IMG/VR virus record: IMGVR_UViG_3300022891_000002
Location: 86,361-150,360 of that record
DNA length: 64,000 bases
Direction: 5' to 3' (one strand)
Origin: a virus
The notes under the pieces are model-generated. The model had not been told where the DNA came from, searched no databases, and saw nothing but the letters and a program-made list of their open reading frames with translations. The translations under genes were made by a program, and so were the position numbers. Position 1 is the stretch's first letter. Every line of letters starts with the position of its first letter. This document shows positions 23,358 through 30,564 of this stretch, in pieces.

Positions 23358-23936
23358 CTATTCGTAAATAGTTCTAAATGTAAGATTAATTCTCGGTTCT
23401 ACTTTCCTAGATGTCTTAAGAATTGAGTGTTGCCAATAATGTTGAGTTTCTCCTCTCATGACTAATAAACTTCCAGATGTAAGAGAGATAGATTCTTTAT
23501 AGTCTAAGTATTTGTGCTTTAATTTGAAGTCTCTAGTAGCACCAAAACTAATAGAAGCAATTACAGGATTTCTACCTAACTCTTTTTCATCGTCAGAATG
23601 CCAAGAAACAAAATCTTGACCATCTCGATAGAGATTTAGTAGAACACTATTAAACGGATGAACCACTCTTTCTTCTACCGCAGATTTTAGAGATAAAAGA
23701 GTTGGAGTCCAAGCATTTGGTTCTAATCTAAGTCCTGAATAAGTGTAAGGTGCGTCCCCATACCAAGCTGTTAACCTAGGAATTTGTACTTCTCTTCCTG
23801 AAAAGTTGAGAGTTTTAGTTTCCCATTTGATGTCTTTTAGTAGTTTAGTGTAGAAGTAGTGACTATCAAACTCATCAAAGAAGTTAGGATAATAAGTAAT
23901 ATCCGAGTTGGGCAAGTCATAAGTTATAGTGTTCAT
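23358..23936 (-). CDS. AlkB-like 2OG-Fe(II) dioxygenase
   Basis: 192 residues. Iron ligands H113-x-D115 (WHSDDE) and H170 (QHYWQHSI), 2-oxoglutarate arginines R182 and R188 (RINLTFR). The NxYxxGxDxxxxHxDde block is present as LYRDGQDFVSWHSDDE. Family role: direct reversal of N-methyl damage such as 1-methyladenine and 3-methylcytosine in DNA or RNA. The length fits the ALKBH2/3 type. In a phage it would protect ssDNA intermediates or RNA from alkylation. Confidence 0.9.
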   Translation of the reverse strand: MNTITYDLPNSDITYYPNFFDEFDSHYFYTKLLKDIKWETKTLNFSGREVQIPRLTAWYGDAPYTYSGLRLEPNAWTPTLLSLKSAVEERVVHPFNSVLLNLYRDGQDFVSWHSDDEKELGRNPVIASISFGATRDFKLKHKYLDYKESISLTSGSLLVMRGETQHYWQHSILKTSRKVEPRINLTFRTIYE

Positions 23937-23946
23937 AAGAAGAAAG

Positions 23947-23990
23947 ACTCCCTATTATTAGTAGAGAGCCTTATAAGTTGGGTAGGGAGT
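23947..23990. other. Intercistronic hairpin ACTCCCTA/TAGGGAGT
   Basis: 8-bp arms (23947-23954 and 23983-23990) with a 28-nt loop between the AlkB gene and the next gene downstream. No U-run on the minus strand. One of a recurring group of intergenic hairpins. Confidence 0.5.
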
Positions 23991-23993
23991 TAG

Positions 23994-24203
23994 TTAGAAG
24001 TTGAAAGGATTATCTTTCTCTTCATTTTTAAGTTTTGCTAGCGCTTCTTGATATTCTTTAGATTCTCTTACTTTAGCTACCATCTCTTCCATAGCTTCAT
24101 TTTCTGTGAGATATACTGTTTTCTTTACTATTTCTACCTCAGGAGTTCTAGCAAAGATGTTTAACTTAAGAAATGCTCGGACAATAGATTCTCTTACGCT
24201 CAT
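23994..24203 (-). CDS. Hypothetical protein, 69 aa
   Basis: Helical, starts MSVRESIVRAFLKLNIF; then KKTVYLTENEAMEEMVAKVRES and a terminal DNPFNF. Unknown. Confidence 0.6.
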   Translation of the reverse strand: MSVRESIVRAFLKLNIFARTPEVEIVKKTVYLTENEAMEEMVAKVRESKEYQEALAKLKNEEKDNPFNF

Positions 24204-24206
24204 GAG

Positions 24207-24710
24207 TTATTCTCCTATTTTGAGTTTAGATATAAAACTATAGTAGTTTGCTTTATCTACATCATCTCTTACACCGTTTTCTGCTTCTTCCTCTTCTTTA
24301 CTTATTTGAACTACTCTAGGGTCTTCAGGATATCCATACCAACCTCCAGATACTAATTTAAAGTAACTCTTACATTCCTCACATTGAATAGTAATAGCTT
24401 CCCAACCCGATTCTACTAAACTAGAACTTTCATATATTCCTACGTTTTCAGTTTTACAGATAGGACAAATTTCTAGTTGATTGCTTATTATTTCGTTGCA
24501 AACATCACAGCAAATGTCAGAATCTAACTCTACTTCATAAACTTTTCTTACTTGCCAGGTACTAAGAGTCTCTCTATACTGAGCTTTCATTAGTAACTTT
24601 TCTTCTTTAGTTTTCTCTCTGTATTTCTCATCTATCTCTTTTTGTCTTTCAATTTGGTTAAACTCCCACTTCTGCATTATGTCAAAGATATTATCTGGAA
24701 GTATACCCAT
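24207..24710 (-). CDS. Double zinc-ribbon protein
   Basis: About 167 residues from the ATG at 24710 (MGILPDN; AGGAG 7 nt upstream). CDVCNEII, CPICKTE and IQCEECKSYF form CxxC pairs (about residues 70-125). A coiled-coil N-part (YREKTKEEKLLMKAQYRE) precedes. Likely nucleic acid- or protein-binding; target unknown. Confidence 0.6.
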   Translation of the reverse strand: MGILPDNIFDIMQKWEFNQIERQKEIDEKYREKTKEEKLLMKAQYRETLSTWQVRKVYEVELDSDICCDVCNEIISNQLEICPICKTENVGIYESSSLVESGWEAITIQCEECKSYFKLVSGGWYGYPEDPRVVQISKEEEEAENGVRDDVDKANYYSFISKLKIGE

Positions 24711-24724
24711 AACTATTCTCCTCA

Positions 24725-25249
24725 TTAATCGTAAGTCACATCTCTAGCTTGTTTATATGTAGGTCTTAGCTCTTTTAAACCACTACTTCCCCACCCTTTA
24801 TCACCTCTGTCTTTATTTGGCAAGTCTTCTACTAGATTGAAGTTAATATCTGCTCGACTAGCTACTTGAATTTGAGCTACTCTGTCTCCAACTTCATAAG
24901 GAGGTAACTCAGGAACTACATGATAAAAGACAATTGAGTATTCTCCAGTATATCCTTCATCTCCCGTTCCAATCCCGTTAGATAGAACTAATCCCGTTTT
25001 GGAGATAGAACTACGTGAACGAATTTGTAGCTCTGTATTTGGAGGAAGGTCAAGAGCAAAACCTAAGTGATATTTATATCCGTAAAGTTTATTACCTAGA
25101 TAAACTCCTTTTTCTTTTATTATCGGAAATAATAACTCTTCTCTTCCAACAGCTACAACATCGTAACAAGAGTCAGATGGATTAGCTTTTGTGGGGACTT
25201 TAGCATTTGGATGTAGAAGTTTGATGCCTACTTGATGTGTTTGTGTCAT
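24725..25249 (-). CDS. dut: dUTP diphosphatase
   Basis: 174 residues of the trimeric dUTPase type. Motifs: SDSCYDVVAVG (motif 1, with the D of YD), IRSRSSISKTGLV (2), NGIGTGDEGYTGEY (3), GDRVAQIQV (4) and RGDKGWGSSG (5, P-loop-like tail). Converts dUTP to dUMP, the ThyX substrate. An insertion after motif 1 (LLFPIIKEKGVYLGNKLYG) is longer than usual. Confidence 0.9.
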   Translation of the reverse strand: MTQTHQVGIKLLHPNAKVPTKANPSDSCYDVVAVGREELLFPIIKEKGVYLGNKLYGYKYHLGFALDLPPNTELQIRSRSSISKTGLVLSNGIGTGDEGYTGEYSIVFYHVVPELPPYEVGDRVAQIQVASRADINFNLVEDLPNKDRGDKGWGSSGLKELRPTYKQARDVTYD

Positions 25250-25252
25250 ATT

Positions 25253-25696
25253 TTATTTTAATGAGTTTAACCAATTCTCACGTAATTGAATAGACGTAAG
25301 TAAATCCTCTAAATCAATTTGAATGTCTAACTCTTCCCATTGAATTGCCCTGTCACCTAAGAGACTTACTTTTTCTATTTGTTCTTCAGTTTTACCTTTT
25401 AAACATTTAAACTCACTAATTTCTACAGTAAACCCGGTAAAGTGTTTTTGACCTGAGACTCTATATTCTTTCTCTAATTCAAAGAGTAAGTTTAGACTTT
25501 TAGTAGATTTCCAATACTCTACTTCAAAGATTTTCCAATATATTTCTTTGTGCTTTTCCTTAGCTACTTTGATTTGGTCTTGTAGTTCTTGGTTATTCAG
25601 CCAAAAAGTATCATCTAACTCAGGAATATCAGACGTATCAATGGCAGATTCTGGAATATTCTCTAATTCTTCAAGTCGTTTGCGCGAGATAGTCAT
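25253..25696 (-). CDS. Hypothetical protein, 147 aa
   Basis: Helical (KRLEELENIPESAIDT; LQDQIKVAKEKHKEIYWKIFE) with a middle strand HFTGFTVEISEFKCLKG. Ends in LRENWLNSLK. ATGA overlap with the microprotein gene upstream. Not recognised. Confidence 0.6.
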   Translation of the reverse strand: MTISRKRLEELENIPESAIDTSDIPELDDTFWLNNQELQDQIKVAKEKHKEIYWKIFEVEYWKSTKSLNLLFELEKEYRVSGQKHFTGFTVEISEFKCLKGKTEEQIEKVSLLGDRAIQWEELDIQIDLEDLLTSIQLRENWLNSLK

Positions 25697-25776
25697 CTAC
25701 TCAACTCCAATATAAAGATAATCCACAAAACTAAGATAATAACAAAAGCTACAACTGTTATTAGTGTTTCTGTCAT
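25693..25776 (-). CDS. Membrane microprotein, 27 aa
   Basis: MTETLITVVAFVIILVLW... ends in ELSR: a single transmembrane helix. ATGA overlaps with both neighbours fix it in the operon and support that it is translated. Function unknown; phage microproteins of this kind often act at the membrane. Confidence 0.55.
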   Translation of the reverse strand: MTETLITVVAFVIILVLWIIFILELSR

Positions 25777-26066
25777 ACTAATCTCTCATTGTCTAACTCT
25801 ATAAAATCCGGATACTTCTTCCAATTATCTTTGTGAATTCCGTAAGCTTTATCTATGTTTATTACTGCTCCTTCATAGTCCGCACTTATCATCAAGTTAT
25901 AACCGGAACAAAAAGATAGAACTACTAAGAAAATAGAAGCAGTAGAAGTAGTAATCACATAAGAACTACTATCCTCTACTAAGAACTTCTCTAATTGTTT
26001 CCTTACTTGATATTCAGAATGAGGTAAGCTATCTCTCTTGTAAGAAAATACAACTATCTTGTTCAT
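25773..26066 (-). CDS. Hypothetical protein with KRDSLPHSEYQV motif, 97 aa
   Basis: Paralogue of 27105-27446: both begin MNK-V-F-YKRDSLPHSEYQV, then FL, STSTA and a hydrophobic FLVVLSFC stretch, then a D/E-rich C-terminus with NW. Unknown function; the two are separated by the membrane microprotein cluster. Confidence 0.6.
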   Translation of the reverse strand: MNKIVVFSYKRDSLPHSEYQVRKQLEKFLVEDSSSYVITTSTASIFLVVLSFCSGYNLMISADYEGAVINIDKAYGIHKDNWKKYPDFIELDNERLV

Positions 26067-26305
26067 AATCTAGGAGTCTGTTCGTGTAAAATATAAAGCC
26101 AACTTTCATCACATCTATATACCTGAGCTAAAGTAGGTATTAACCAACAGTAGTTACCTTGATTATTTTCCATTTCTTCCACTTGTTCAAAAGTTAGAGC
26201 TATTCCATGAATGTCTCTTAAGACTTTTATCAAATCACCAATACTCATACAATGCTGAGTTCTAGCTTGGAAGATGATATTACCGAAATAGATTGGTTGT
26301 TGCAT
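26063..26305 (-). CDS. Possible XRE-like helix-turn-helix protein, 80 aa
   Basis: IIFQARTQHCMSIGDLIKVL, IALTFEQVEEMENNQGNY and LIPTLAQVYRCDESWLY follow the five-helix HTH order of Cro/CI-type repressors, but the recognition helix is weak. Could regulate the membrane cluster that lies downstream. Confidence 0.4.
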   Translation of the reverse strand: MQQPIYFGNIIFQARTQHCMSIGDLIKVLRDIHGIALTFEQVEEMENNQGNYCWLIPTLAQVYRCDESWLYILHEQTPRL

Positions 26306-26494
26306 TTAAATTACCTCTAAGAGAACTTTAAGAGAAACTATGATTACCGTTATTACTATTCCGAAAAATCCAGCTATCAAGAAAGGGGAGATGTCATAGT
26401 CAACTTTAGATATCCAATCAATGACAAAAGCAAAGAGAATACTATAAATAGATAAAGCTAGAATTCCTGTGACTATTAATTCAAGAGATGTCAT
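26306..26494 (-). CDS. Two-helix membrane protein, about 62 aa
   Basis: Start at the ATG at 26494 (MTSLELIVTGILALSIY); the frame also opens at GTG 26500. Two transmembrane segments, LIVTGILALSIYSILFAFVI and FLIAGFFGIVITVIIVSL, joined by DWISKVDYDIS. First of a run of membrane microproteins; holin-like size. Confidence 0.6.
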   Translation of the reverse strand: MTSLELIVTGILALSIYSILFAFVIDWISKVDYDISPFLIAGFFGIVITVIIVSLKVLLEVI

Positions 26495-26585
26495 CTTCAC
26501 TCACTAATAGAGAAATCATAAAACCGATTGAAACTGCATAAAGAGTAGCAGTAAATCCAAAGAAAGCTAGGTCTATTGCGTTCAT
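26481..26585 (-). CDS. Membrane microprotein, 34 aa
   Basis: Starts MNAIDLAFFGFTATLYAV and ends in LLVSEDDIS: one transmembrane helix with acidic tail. ATGA overlap with the upstream microprotein (26582-26659). A longer in-frame opening to 26681 lacks a good start. Confidence 0.5.
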   Translation of the reverse strand: MNAIDLAFFGFTATLYAVSIGFMISLLVSEDDIS

Positions 26586-26659
26586 ACAATTAATAGAAAT
26601 AGAAGATAAGCAAAACTTATAATATAGACAAAACAGATAAGTCCGATAAATAAAAGCAT
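26582..26659 (-). CDS. Membrane microprotein, 25 aa
   Basis: MLLFIGLICFVYIISFAYLL... a single hydrophobic helix. Its start is the TAATG of the upstream gene and its stop overlaps the downstream start as ATGA. Very short, but the overlaps support it. Confidence 0.45.
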   Translation of the reverse strand: MLLFIGLICFVYIISFAYLLFLLIV

Positions 26660-26742
26660 TAGCTACCTTCAATAATCTCAATTAACTTAAGAATTCCAAA
26701 GATAAGAAAAAAGAAAAATCCAACCCAATAAAAGAAAGCCAT
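26659..26742 (-). CDS. Membrane microprotein, 27 aa
   Basis: MAFFYWVGFFFFLIFGILKL then IEIIEGS: one transmembrane helix rich in Phe. The stop TAA shares bases with the next start. Confidence 0.45.
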   Translation of the reverse strand: MAFFYWVGFFFFLIFGILKLIEIIEGS

Positions 26743-26746
26743 AATT

Positions 26747-26902
26747 TTACTCCAAATTTAATAAATAATACCCAACAAATAGTCCTAGAAAAAACGAGAA
26801 AATAATAACTACTGCAATTTCAAAAGGAAGGATTATCAATAAAGCAGCCATTACAAAACCTGTTAACAATCCCGGAATAGAGATGTACCAGTTGTTTCTC
26901 AT
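26747..26902 (-). CDS. Two-helix membrane protein, 51 aa
   Basis: Starts MRNNWYISIPGLLTGFVMAA, with segments GLLTGFVMAALLIILPF and IAVVIIFSFFLGLFVGYYL. ATGA overlap with the upstream WHEVVYYDVWDKRW gene. Two hydrophobic hairpin helices, holin-like in length. Confidence 0.55.
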   Translation of the reverse strand: MRNNWYISIPGLLTGFVMAALLIILPFEIAVVIIFSFFLGLFVGYYLLNLE

Positions 26903-27108
26903 ACTTTCTCCTTGAAGACTTCACTACAGTAAACCCAGTCTTCTACTGTATCCCCAGCTACATCAAAAGTATTGCTACCGTGATATGAGTACCATCGTTT
27001 ATCCCAGACATCATAGTAAACTACTTCATGCCATCGTGATAACCCTAATTCAGATATTCTACTGATAATAGCTAGTACAGGTTCAAACTCTTCTGGTGGT
27101 TGTTTCAT
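26899..27108 (-). CDS. Small WHEVVYYDVWDKRW protein, about 69 aa
   Basis: Start at the ATG at 27108 (MKQPPEEF), forming an ATGA overlap with the upstream stop. WHEVVYYDVWDKRWYSY then VEDWVYCSEVF: a compact aromatic domain resembling small phage proteins of unknown role. Confidence 0.55.
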   Translation of the reverse strand: MKQPPEEFEPVLAIISRISELGLSRWHEVVYYDVWDKRWYSYHGSNTFDVAGDTVEDWVYCSEVFKEKV

Positions 27109-27446
27109 TTCAAAACCCAAGTATAGTTCTTAAGGTCATCTTCAGAAGTCAAAAATAAGATTTCAAACGCTTTGTCTTCAATTTCAAAATCAAAACAGTT
27201 AGACCAATCGTTCATTTCCATACTTTTATCTAGTTTTAATTCCAAATCTTCGTAGTAAGTAACTAGAGATAATCTATGAAGACGACAGAAAGCTCTAACT
27301 ATGCTAAAGATTACCGCAGTTGAAGTAGATATCTTATATTCTTTTCTGTCTTCATCTTCTAGAAACTTATTAAAAGATTGTACTACTTGATATTCAGAAT
27401 GAGGTAAACTATCTCTTTTATAGTAGAAATAAACTGTTTTGTTCAT
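27105..27446 (-). CDS. Hypothetical protein with KRDSLPHSEYQV motif, 113 aa
   Basis: Paralogue of 25773-26066 (shared YKRDSLPHSEYQV, STSTA). Longer C-terminus with LLFLTSEDDLKNYTWVLK. Function unknown. Confidence 0.6.
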   Translation of the reverse strand: MNKTVYFYYKRDSLPHSEYQVVQSFNKFLEDEDRKEYKISTSTAVIFSIVRAFCRLHRLSLVTYYEDLELKLDKSMEMNDWSNCFDFEIEDKAFEILFLTSEDDLKNYTWVLK

Positions 27447-27466
27447 AACTTATTCTCCTAGTTATA

Positions 27467-27495
27467 TAAGAGGAGCTTATAAGAAACCCCTCTTA
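27467..27495. other. Intercistronic hairpin TAAGAGG/CCTCTTA
   Basis: 7-bp arms (27467-27473 and 27489-27495), loop 15 nt, between two genes of the minus operon. No U-run. Same type as other intercistronic hairpins here. Confidence 0.5.
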
Positions 27496-27507
27496 GTTAT
27501 TGTTTAC

Positions 27508-27723
27508 TTATAAATCCATCAAACTCTCATCTAATTCATCAGTATCTATTCGGATTTTTGCTACCTCTTCTAGAAAGTTAGCTAAACATACACCTTCACT
27601 ACCGAAATTATCTTTTGATTCTAGCCATTCATTTTTAGTAGAATCTAAAAGATATCTCCAAGTATAAGTGTAGTATCCGTAAACATCTCTAGTGCTAATA
27701 ATCTTAAATACTTCTGTCTCCAT
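27508..27723 (-). CDS. Hypothetical protein, about 71 aa
   Basis: Start placed at the ATG at 27723 (METEVFKIIST) because GGAG lies 8 nt upstream; the frame opens further out at a TTG. TYTWRYLLDSTKNEWLESK and a helical acidic tail. Lies downstream of the RNR small subunit gene. Unknown. Confidence 0.55.
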   Translation of the reverse strand: METEVFKIISTRDVYGYYTYTWRYLLDSTKNEWLESKDNFGSEGVCLANFLEEVAKIRIDTDELDESLMDL

Positions 27724-27747
27724 TATCTTTTCTCCGGCAGTAAGCAA

Positions 27748-28476
27748 TCAGTAATAAGAAGGAAGATTTTGATTATCTAACTCAAAAAAGGCAGGCATTA
27801 CGTAATTGGCTGTGTCTGATAATTCAGAGGCAACTCCTTGATATAGCAATGTGTCGCTAGATTTCAACCACACATCAGGAAAACCGAACTTACCAGGAGA
27901 ATTTAGAGTTTCTACAATCCACTCTACAGTACGTTTACGTAAACTATCAAGCGATTTAGAATAGCTATATCCTAAGTCCGCAGCAATTTGTCTGTTAGTA
28001 GAGACGTGAATATTTTCATCGTTAGAAATATCACGACTAACTAATCTTAAACCTGCGTCACCAAATTTACGGAGGATAGGAAGGATTACAAAAAATACAC
28101 TATTCTCAATCACCCAAGCTTTTACTACTGGGTGGTCAGGATGGTCAATCCATTCTTTAGTTATAATACTCGCTTCATTCTCCATATTCTCATCTGTCAA
28201 CTGATATACAGAATGAGCCATATTTAAGACTTCATCGTGACGAAATTCATCTTCAATATTAGATTGCAATAGTTTAATAGCATCCTCGGATAGTCTTGAC
28301 ATCTCACGTTTACATCCTAATAGAATCCAATCTCCTACAGGAATTTCTAATGTTCGTAACGCGATTGCACGTCCAATAGTTTCTTCTGACCCTTCCATTA
28401 CGGGAGATGGTTTACCGACGTTAGGTGTCCAAGGCTTCTTTTTAGCCAATAATTCAGAATAGAATGTATTTGTCAT
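27748..28476 (-). CDS. nrdB: Ribonucleotide reductase, class I beta-like subunit
   Basis: 242 residues, shorter than typical NrdB (about 320-375). Di-iron ligands are all in place: E44, E77-x-x-H80, E124, D153-E154-x-x-H157. In E. coli NrdB the radical Tyr122 follows the first ExxH by four residues; here that residue is Leu84 (E77-F-R-H80-D-E-V-L84), so no ordinary tyrosyl radical can form. It may use a Mn/Fe cofactor as in class Ic or another scheme. The C-terminus ends in two tyrosines (NQNLPSYY) that could relay radical transfer. Followed in expression order by the 71-aa gene; the alpha subunit lies upstream. Confidence 0.85.
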   Translation of the reverse strand: MTNTFYSELLAKKKPWTPNVGKPSPVMEGSEETIGRAIALRTLEIPVGDWILLGCKREMSRLSEDAIKLLQSNIEDEFRHDEVLNMAHSVYQLTDENMENEASIITKEWIDHPDHPVVKAWVIENSVFFVILPILRKFGDAGLRLVSRDISNDENIHVSTNRQIAADLGYSYSKSLDSLRKRTVEWIVETLNSPGKFGFPDVWLKSSDTLLYQGVASELSDTANYVMPAFFELDNQNLPSYY

Positions 28477-28503
28477 TATTTTATATTTTATAGTTAGTTA
28501 GCG

Positions 28504-29880
28504 TTATTCAGCACAAGAAGTACATAACCCATCAAGGTTACACGACTCTACAGCAGTTGAAATATTATCCTCTGTGATTACACGACTCTTATCTAGAAAA
28601 TCTTGCTCAATAGGTAAACGATAGTAAGTAGTTTTAAGTGGAGATGCCAACCAATCTGCAATGAAATCTTTATCTACTGTACAAGTGTTCCAAATGTTGA
28701 AACTAATCGCATGAGCCAAACCTGTTCTATCCATCATACTTTGCCATGCTTTCATCAATCGATATTGAACATCCCAACCAACCTCTCTTGCTGTTTCACC
28801 TTTAGGGTTATGTTCATAATTTGTAACTCCAAAAGTACCGCTATCCCGGTCAACTATATTGTTAATTGGAGGGCTAATTTCTGGAGCAGTAGTAAACATC
28901 TCTCTGTCACGGTTACGATAAGCCACAGAGGCAGTAGGAGCAATTGTAAAAGCACGTTGCATCCCATGTTTACACGCTACAATCTTAGCTTTATCAAACC
29001 CCTCTAATAAAGCATCTACAATAGCAACAGCATTAGATGATAGGGAAGTAGATGAATTTTCAATATTGTATACTCTATTTTCTAACGCATCTACAAACTC
29101 TGAATATTTAACTTCTTCAATAGCGAGCAAATTAGCTAATCCTAACACTCCTAAACCCACTTGCTTATCCTCGTTAGGTGATAAATATAATCCTTGTTTA
29201 TCCACACCAGTTTGAGGATGTAACTCACATAGAAATTTCATTCCATCTTCAAAAGCCTGGGCAATTTCATCAATCTTACACTTACCTAAATTAGTGTGGG
29301 AAAGTAGGCAAGAAGCTCTAGACGAAATTATTATTTCCATGCACACGTTAGAGTAGAGACGATTACCGTCTTTATCCCATTGTTTCTTAGCTAACCATAC
29401 TGACCCGTCTCTAACTTTCTGAATAATAAGGTCAATATGAGGTGATTCTAATAAATTTTCATCTACATACAGAGATTTCTTAGCCCAAGGTAAATCTTTA
29501 GGAGTAGCATTTAAAAAATCAACTAGGTCACTGTGATTGTAATCGAGATATACAACAACAGCCCCATTCTTATAGATACCTCCACGTCTTAGAATCTCGT
29601 TGAGTTGGCTATAGATTTGAGCAAAACTAACTGCACCACTCGCAACCAAACCTTTGCTATTAGTCGTACCTTTTGAACGTATATTAGACAAGTTAATTGC
29701 CACACCAGCACCATATCTTAGAGCGCCACTGGTAAATAACCAACTTTGTTCAATCCCGTCTTTCCCTTCCATACTATCTTGCACATCAAACACGGTACAG
29801 GATACTGGAAGCCTGCCATCTGGGTTTTTCATCCAATCAGATACGCGACCTGTAACAGCAATATTTTTAGGTTTTTTCAT
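28504..29880 (-). CDS. nrdA: Ribonucleotide reductase, short class I-type alpha subunit
   Basis: 458 residues, against about 700-850 for most class I alpha chains; no ATP-cone is visible. Active-site landmarks: C28 (PVSCTVF), N178-x-C180-x-E182, C191 (SCLLSHTNLG), the tyrosine pair Y419-Y420 (TTYYRLP) that relays the radical in class I enzymes, and C453/C456 near the end (CTSCAE) for re-reduction. The tyrosine pair and the adjacent beta gene argue for class I rather than class II. Reduces ribonucleotides to deoxyribonucleotides for phage DNA synthesis. Gap to nrdB is 27 nt. Confidence 0.88.
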   Translation of the reverse strand: MKKPKNIAVTGRVSDWMKNPDGRLPVSCTVFDVQDSMEGKDGIEQSWLFTSGALRYGAGVAINLSNIRSKGTTNSKGLVASGAVSFAQIYSQLNEILRRGGIYKNGAVVVYLDYNHSDLVDFLNATPKDLPWAKKSLYVDENLLESPHIDLIIQKVRDGSVWLAKKQWDKDGNRLYSNVCMEIIISSRASCLLSHTNLGKCKIDEIAQAFEDGMKFLCELHPQTGVDKQGLYLSPNEDKQVGLGVLGLANLLAIEEVKYSEFVDALENRVYNIENSSTSLSSNAVAIVDALLEGFDKAKIVACKHGMQRAFTIAPTASVAYRNRDREMFTTAPEISPPINNIVDRDSGTFGVTNYEHNPKGETAREVGWDVQYRLMKAWQSMMDRTGLAHAISFNIWNTCTVDKDFIADWLASPLKTTYYRLPIEQDFLDKSRVITEDNISTAVESCNLDGLCTSCAE

Positions 29881-29884
29881 AATT

Positions 29885-30100
29885 CTATTTCTCTTCTTTA
29901 ATTGGTAAGTAAGTATTTACAATCCCGGCAGTAAAATCAGTCAAACCTAGCTGTATCAATTTCTCTTTTACATAACTTCTATCAATTTTTTTATACTTAA
30001 CCGACACTAACTCGTTTTGTTCAAATTCATACAAAGCTTCAAGAACTAACCAGATTCCTTCATATTGACCAGAGAAGAAAGCAATTGTAGCACTATCCAT
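29885..30100 (-). CDS. Hypothetical protein, 71 aa
   Basis: Related to the gene upstream: RSYVKEKLIQLGLTDFTAG here and KKYVIDKLTELELTEYVEP there. Directly upstream of nrdA in the same operon. Not recognised. Confidence 0.6.
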   Translation of the reverse strand: MDSATIAFFSGQYEGIWLVLEALYEFEQNELVSVKYKKIDRSYVKEKLIQLGLTDFTAGIVNTYLPIKEEK

Positions 30101-30112
30101 TTAGTTAACCTC

Positions 30113-30463
30113 TCAGCTCACTAATAAATCGTTTGTATCTAAATAGTCTTGTACTAAATCTAGAATCTTGGAAGCTAAAGGTAATTTCCCCTGTACATAA
30201 GATTCATCACCTTTATAGGGATTATTAGTAATAAGCTCATTAGCTATTAGTAAAGCTATTTTCTTTTTTAACTCCTCTTTAGTTATCTTGTAGTAGTTAT
30301 TAATGATTGGTTCGACATACTCAGTAAGTTCTAATTCAGTTAATTTATCAATTACGTACTTTTTAGTTGGATAGACAGTAAACCCATCTTTCTCACTAAG
30401 TTGTTGCAATACTTCCATTACACCTTCTACTTTGGCAGATTCATAGTTACTCATCTCATTCAC
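30113..30463 (-). CDS. Hypothetical helical protein, 116 aa
   Basis: Helical: VEGVMEVLQQLSEKDG, VIDKLTELELTEYVEPIINN, ELKKKIALLIANELIT. Shares a motif with 29885-30100, so they are likely paralogues. Separated from the polymerase gene by about 100 nt with no gene. Confidence 0.55.
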   Translation of the reverse strand: MNEMSNYESAKVEGVMEVLQQLSEKDGFTVYPTKKYVIDKLTELELTEYVEPIINNYYKITKEELKKKIALLIANELITNNPYKGDESYVQGKLPLASKILDLVQDYLDTNDLLVS

Positions 30464-30564
30464 CTACACTGGTTTTGATATTTTAACGTTCTTATATTAG
30501 TAGATTACGACTGATAAGCTATTCATTATTCTCTAAGTCTTTCTATTAGGTTTGTTTATGACGA

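Noticed and set aside
28711-29908. Plus-strand open frames opposite nrdA
   Set aside because: Complementary to a well-identified gene with conserved residues on the minus strand.
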